Assembly (NCBI GenBank): GCA_004762155.1
Contig: SIHP01000014.1
Coordinates: forward strand, 91,290 to 155,289
Source of the DNA: Flavobacteriaceae bacterium
Lineage (GTDB): Bacteria; Bacteroidota; Bacteroidia; Flavobacteriales; Flavobacteriaceae
DNA: 64,000 nucleotides
Direction: 5' to 3'
The translations under genes and the position numbers were made by a program. The notes below the pieces were generated by a model. That model worked only from the letters and a program-made list of their open reading frames with translations, did no database searches and was not told the DNA's origin. The stretch's first letter is position 1. Each line of letters begins with the position of its first letter. Of this stretch, positions 63,101-64,000 are shown piece by piece.

Positions 63101-64000
63101 CAGATGTAACAGATACTACTTTACCAGTTTCTTTAGAAGTTTTAGTTTCAGATAGCAATGGTAATACATGTACCACTGTATTAGGACCTGAAGCATTAGC
63201 AGTAAGTCAACCTCCAACTTTAGTGAGTGCAGTAACAAGTACTTGTGGTACAGACAAAACAATAACAATAACAGCAAGTACTGGTACACCACCTTACCAA
63301 TATTCTATAGATGATGGTGGAGGAGTTGTAACAAGTATATTTACTTCTGACACATCTTACGTTTTCGATAGTTTAACAACAGGAGATTATACAGTCCAAA
63401 TTACAGATTCGAATGGTTGTACTAGTGGTACTTTAGTTAGATCAATATTTGACGAGTTAGATTTTAGTTTATCGATAGAACAAAATTTAGATTGTACACC
63501 TAATGCTCTTATCGGTATTACTATTACTTCTGGTGCTAATTTAGGAACAGCTGGAGATTTTACATACACAATTAATGGTGTTATACCAACTGCTGATCCT
63601 GCAACGACAACTGGAAGTATTTCAGGAGTATCAACAACTACAAATCATACTGTAACAACAACTGGTACTTATGAGGTAGTTGTAACAGATGTAACTTCGG
63701 GTTGTATAATTACACGAACAATAACAGTTGATCCAGCAATAACTCCAGTATTTACAGCAGTAGGAGTAGACAATAATAATTGTTCAGGATCAGATTCAGG
63801 AATTATTGAGATGACGGCGACTGATAATGGAATCTTACCATTAAGTTATACGATAAGTCCAGATCCAAATACGGTAGGAAGTATCACAACGAATCAGTTT
63901 ATAAATTTACCACCAGATACGTATACAATTACGGCAACGGGAAGTAATTCATGTAGCTCAACAGAGACTGTAACGATAACTGAATTAGATCCAATATCAT
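51130..64000 (+). CDS. sprB: Giant SprB-type gliding adhesin (3' end outside window)
   Basis: Read by hand from ATG 51130: 4290 codons without a stop to the window end. A signal peptide (MNRKILFSLLVVFQVFVSFS) is followed by two Gly tracts in similar T-Gn-TRT contexts (residues 99-103 and 141-148). Then comes an N-terminal adhesin domain (about 185-470, RVVYAGLYWAG), a DUF11-like domain (about 473-610, PKIQLVKTIDDGAGDD), Ig-like units, and from about residue 840 on SprB repeats of about 81 residues with CNGxxDGTITV...GTYxVxVRDxxGC. By length there are about forty. SprB is the mobile adhesin carried along the cell by the gliding motor and exported by the type IX system. The C-terminal sorting domain and any sprF gene lie beyond the window. 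Confidence 0.92.
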   Translation, partial: MNRKILFSLLVVFQVFVSFSQESPDLQKIVSKDIQSRKISETPANNLMEKRLADTPFTQRLGAGGINVRGDITFIGNNILNRDSDETRDYYLGAGYSTGGGGGTRTYTFDIVDVFANSYTYDHGPDVSYNSDIYLEEVRTGGGGGGGGTRTSYYVLNNGNFYMDYIDVDDADGITGSGSTFSSSKSSLSLPTCSRVVYAGLYWAGIYPYDSWDNQGSPNSGFDDIQFKLPGQDYDPITADEIIYNDGISTQRPYVCFKDITADVSGLTDPNGDYYAANIRATVGLDEDNGLGGAAGWVMVVIYENEIESNKNVSIFDGFSTIDGSNDTDVTFSGFTTIPVGSDPGNPAPVRVQLLTAALEGDNFIDGDNFQIEDASGNYNDIFTTTTNPVDNFFNGSITQYDNYVTTRDPASENTLGFDVDLFDLDNPSNSVITNEQTSINIRYTTNGDVYWPFLNAMTVEIIEPKIQLVKTIDDGAGDDLSGTDVTLGSQLWYDISFQNIGTDDAENTIITDRLPKNVDLLTTTAPNGSVAPDGTRYAIELPDDVTILSYDPPSAANDFRAELELSVDNSLVLEGGAIHNIRINVQVVTDCNDLRDVCSNEIENQAFASYEGIRGGSIIDGEESFSSLDSCNFGVVGSSNFLVDVSSCTYEREEILCTASLTLTAGDGFESYSWTNSAGVFLGSTREIVVTTTDTYTVIKTAAASSGCISTDEVIEVIAFGSGVNPLLSFADNVRTCPNDNTQLLEMYLCGDTDFVALNSGETTSSTSTVKWQMLSSSCTPDADPSCPVLTSTCWEDVTTGVNDLIRDFSDAGQYRLEITEDGGCFNRYYFNVFKATINPTIDIEDIICGNAGSITISGVPTDYEYAIVTSGSGTPADTAYQPLSSGETTYVFDVTTAGNYDIYIQADDTSCVYEYLNNSVNSIDIDVDISSNPVLCESTSVEIDVQINTNIPGPYTYTLIDSSNNTVGTPNVSSDRTNTFTVSDEDTYTVQVTTAECSYSDQIIITKPDELTITAVTTKDIDCTDGEITITPGGGSPTYTLAVWSYTGTGTTISYTNVSDISDFITTTPFTVPDGEEGTYEFVVIDDNNCSIISSPVDIILEDDLQFTESSTDVTCNGVDDGTITVAIDGPLLGYTLEYSIDGGTTYDFSGSFTGLAAADYTIDIRATKGSTSCAYSVGPINISAPTAIVSTASLAQDISCGQETGGIIQFTQATGGNVGDPNNDYEYGINGNYSSQRLRQNLGADTYVLTVRDRNNPACIFDVGTITIDPLEIIPDFTGVVTYDCDGNAIVTLNPDTASTLTFSYFMDGNEGGIQSSNVFTNVNPALPRLFTVRADRACDKEVFVNIFSDQQFTAVSTGNSTDTSCNGGSDGTIEIEVTNFGSSFSYSVNGATAVTSTTSPLTISGLSQGSNTIVVSPDSSLGTCSETITVTVNEPTLVVANATIIKLVTCNPATGATIEASGSGGTPPYEYSIDGGTFQTSDLFTDLSAATYEIRVRDDNNCESTPFSITVDAVSIVSHTATATTCYDGSNGEIVVTADAGTGPFLFSNNNGTTWQTPTPSTATNYTFTGLIPGTYQVLIQDGSGCESTVSSATINDQLQGSSAITNITCNDGSIVVSGSGGDTSTSYQYSVVATTTAPSFGTNDTFTITTAGDYDVSVRDGSGCVYTETVSVSLIANPVTTSVATQPDCDGNTGSISVTISEGVADYTLVINGTGTGFTNTLTSSDVIRNFTGLEDDSYEIQVTDSNGCISVQETVVISTPNPIVSSASQTEDYTCLQNGEITFVAATGGTSPFSYGVNGIYGTDLVYDNLTEGTYVLTVRDDNGCELGLTTIVIDALPTEPTFNYSVDYNCDGTGNATITPTDASYTYTLNSNTQTSNIFNDLTVGNHTITIDYGSDCTTDFVVTIQDNQSFTGNILAQTDSECNGSNNGSVTIEAVNLEGTTYEYSTDGGTSWSETADNPYRIVGLSADTYDIVIRETSGSTICEVPLGTVTITEPEPLGVTGTIVTETSCLTDGTATITVVGTGGTSQYEFSIDDGATWQTSTVFSGLTSGTYSISIRDDSNCTECGCSTNPFVNGSFEDPVETTTRWRPVQENSIPGWETTATDNIIEIWFNGFNSVTSSDGNNHAELNANQPSSLYQEFCTRPGDILSWSVDHRGRSGVDVARVRIGGSLNSTTFSETIMSDGNTAWGSYSGTYTVPAGQSTTIISFEAISAVGGTTVGNFIDNVNMSINQVNCTPYTITIDPPEAVTHTAVPTACYDGSNGQIVVSALTGDGDYNFSIDGGTTWEIPTSTTDTDYTFTGLVPGDYDIQVRDGKGCVSVVSTSTINDQLQGSSTITNITCNDGSIVVSGSGGDTSTAYEYSVVVTTTAASYGASDTFTITTAGDYDVSVRDGLGCIYTETITVSVITSPSTVSTATQPSCDGDTGSISVAISDGVADYTLTVTGTVLTGFSNTVTSSDVIRSFTGLADDTYTIQVTDGNGCPSVSETVVISTPNPIVSSASQTEDYTCLQNGEITFVAATGGTSPFSYGLNGVYSTDLVYDNLTEDTYVLTVRDANGCEISLTSITIDALPTEPVLTYSVSYNCDGTGNATITPTDASYTYTLNSVINPSLNVFNNLAVGDHTVTVDYGSDCTVDVVVTVAANQELQGIITASTDAVCNGSSDGTLTFSATNFGTTFDYSTDGGSTFTTGETTSPVTVSGLLAGTYNVQIRTTIGTTCTVDLGNVTIDEPTVVLASGTISKEVTCNPATGATIDPSGSGGTGPYTFQLDGAGSFQAGSFTDVAAGTHTIIAQDVNGCLSAAINIIVDPSVNPTHTAVPTACYDGSNGQIVVTGASGSGSDYNFSIDGGTTWEIPSPTTDTDYTFTGLVPGDYDVQVRDGFGCVSVVSTVTINTQLQGSSTITNITCNDGSIVVSGSGGDTSTAYEYSVVATTTAASYGASDTFTITTAGDYDVSVRDGLGCIYTETVTVSVITSPSTVSTATQPSCDGDTGSISVAISDGVADYTLTVTGTVLTGFSNTVTSSDVIRSFTGLADDTYTIQVTDGNGCPSVSETVVISTPNPIVSSASQTEDYTCLQNGEITFVAATGGTSPFSYGLNGVYSTDLVYDNLTEDTYVLTVRDANGCEISLTSITIDALPTEPVLTYSVSYNCDGTGNATITPTDASYTYTLNSVINPSLNVFNNLAVGDHTVTVDYGSDCTVDVVVTVAANQELQGIITASTDAVCNGSSDGTLTFSATNFGTTFDYSTDGGSTFTTGETTSPVTVSGLLAGTYNVQIRTTIGTTCTVDLGNVTIDEPTVVLASGTISKEVTCNPATGATIDPSGSGGTGPYTFQLDGAGSFQAGSFTDVAAGAHTIIAQDVNGCLSVAFNITVNPIVPIVFTTAPTVCYDGTNGQIFVDVTAGNGDYQFILNSGAPQVPGTSSYTFTGLGAGTYTIDVIDGFGCTVTQQTATINEELTATADATDASCGNGEILVTTSGGTGSGTYVYSTTAANAGTPADGTFTNTNPISQVAGTYDVYVRDNNGATGYCEFLIEDIVIDAITNVSIALTATQPICFNDTGSVEVNISDGELPNTITLLDSGSTTVDSVVGFTGTSYIFTNLSADTYTVTITDNLGCSDSESIVIINPVDLVMDIQGVPPPTCDAVDPANTGFNFINIDPTDYAPHTLQYSVDNGTTWVDFISTSGQVRGYNPGDIVYPVLRVSDASGGLGNTRCILSYGQYIIPFNVSGIVVTVTPQGNCADGYSVLVEAQGGTGPFLFSVNDFSFAAGLPSNTLDPNTYEFTGLVPGVPYDFYVRDTKGTLIETDDCIEINDNPVDTSFADVLITGVVDSEQCNGSANGEITFTINDTSGILTGETISWELFDSNTDAPLTIPITGSQTNTDPIIVSSLPQGLYFIVLSIPAATSGLSTECSWGSIDYEIEESQPLIGSLSLGDNITCSQPGVININASGGTLPYTYSVSSLTNASTATVVGNMIQVSYADVTDTTLPVSLEVLVSDSNGNTCTTVLGPEALAVSQPPTLVSAVTSTCGTDKTITITASTGTPPYQYSIDDGGGVVTSIFTSDTSYVFDSLTTGDYTVQITDSNGCTSGTLVRSIFDELDFSLSIEQNLDCTPNALIGITITSGANLGTAGDFTYTINGVIPTADPATTTGSISGVSTTTNHTVTTTGTYEVVVTDVTSGCIITRTITVDPAITPVFTAVGVDNNNCSGSDSGIIEMTATDNGILPLSYTISPDPNTVGSITTNQFINLPPDTYTITATGSNSCSSTETVTITELDPIS
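51550..51573 (+). repeat. GGC/GGT triplet tract (eight Gly) in sprB
   Basis: Five GGC codons, then GGT GGC GGT, encode Gly141-148. GGC is otherwise rare in this AT-rich gene. A shorter GGA/GGT Gly5 tract at 51424-51438 has the same T-Gly-TRT flanks. Triplet slippage would change length without frameshift. Confidence 0.9.
55690..57350 (+). repeat. Diverged copy 1 of the seven-repeat SprB module
   Basis: The order of SprB repeats matches copies 2 and 3 (ITNITCNDGSIVVSGSGGDT, then SSASQTEDYTCLQNGEITFV, PTEPTFNYSVDYNCDGTGNA), but most stretches differ. One block of about 120 nt (about 56412-56530) stays almost identical to the other copies. It ends at the inserted domain. Confidence 0.8.
57355..57870 (+). 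other. Non-repeat domain inserted in sprB (DUF642/carbohydrate-binding-like)
   Basis: Residues about 2076-2247 break the SprB array with a single jelly-roll-like domain: NPFVNGSFEDP, PGWETTATDNIIEIW, NHAELNAN, SSLYQEFCTRPGDILSWSVD, GTYTVPAGQSTTIISFEAIS and GNFIDNVNM. This N-G-x-F-E, P-G-W, A-E-L-N, Y-Q-x-F, G-x-F-I-D-N-V layout is that of DUF642/galactose-binding-like carbohydrate-binding modules. It is flanked by NCTE and NCTP, so it splits one SprB repeat near its last strand. Confidence 0.75.
57900..59594 (+). repeat. SprB module copy 2
   Basis: Seven SprB repeats (about 565 residues). From about 58150 to 59560 it is almost identical to copy 3 at a constant offset of 1698 nt (566 codons); only about four base differences were seen by eye. 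Confidence 0.9.
59595..61290 (+). repeat. SprB module copy 3
   Basis: Tandem partner of copy 2. Near-identity runs from about 59848 to 61258, then the sequence diverges into a unique repeat. The first 250 nt of the two copies are similar but differ at many positions, so the exact identical part is about 1.4 kb. Confidence 0.9.

Overview
The window is AT-rich and reads as the chromosome of a gliding marine-type Flavobacteriaceae bacterium (Tenacibaculum/Polaribacter-like; the genus is inference). The signs are type IX secretion and gliding genes (PorQ, a PorP/SprF-family protein, a giant SprB-type adhesin), TonB-dependent receptors with CarboxypepD_reg domains, DUF4252 and DUF4290 proteins, and Bacteroidota -7 promoter boxes (TAnnTTTG). 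No rRNA, tRNA, CRISPR array, insertion sequence or prophage was seen.

Layout. 1-6065: cobalamin locus 1 on the minus strand (cobQ, a CobC/CobD-type aminotransferase, cbiB, an unassigned ATPase, then a cobalamin riboswitch and a TonB-dependent receptor cut by the window edge). 6278-7765: long terminator and an S41 peptidase lipoprotein. 7834-12668: ECF sigma factor with its own ECF-type promoter, a small membrane partner, two DUF4252 proteins and an M1 aminopeptidase. 12716-18669: small accessory genes, three of them broken (RDD, DUF1330, septoil-knot type), plus a Crp/Fnr regulator, a DJ-1/PfpI lipoprotein, DUF3050, a nucleotidyltransferase and a GNAT. 18719-20439: HPP-hmp nitric-oxide operon behind an Fnr-like dyad. 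20536-25026: AlkB, a LytS/LytTR two-component pair, and an EF-hand/YHYH group. 25158-27275: DinB, OsmC, ACT and an ArsR-like regulator. 27341-30154: large TonB-dependent receptor. 30393-37958: cobalamin locus 2 (cobU, cobT, cobS, alpha-ribazole phosphatase, BtuF lipoprotein; divergent signal-less BtuF-like protein, second cobalamin riboswitch, btuB). 38107-46780: housekeeping genes (M20 peptidase, UvrD/PcrA helicase, DUF4290-murA, cmk-porQ) and a small orphan GG-leader peptide. 46943-64000: SprC-like, SprD-like and SprB-like genes; the last is open at the window end after 4290 codons.

How it fits together. The two B12 loci cover outer-membrane uptake, periplasmic binding and late corrinoid assembly (CobQ, CbiB, CobD-like, CobU/T/S/C). 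No corrin-ring genes and no BtuCD permease/ATPase lie in the window. Both riboswitches sit directly in front of receptors and behind their own -7 boxes, so B12 would mainly repress uptake. The last 17 kb encodes the mobile surface adhesin used for gliding, with PorQ of the secretion system nearby.

Items most worth following: an orphan double-glycine-leader Cys-rich peptide at 44543-44734; a nearly identical in-frame 1.7-kb duplication and an inserted carbohydrate-binding-like domain in the SprB adhesin; an unassigned ATPase in the B12 operon; an Fnr-type dyad at about -41.5 of the NO operon; and MurA with Asp in place of the fosfomycin-target Cys.
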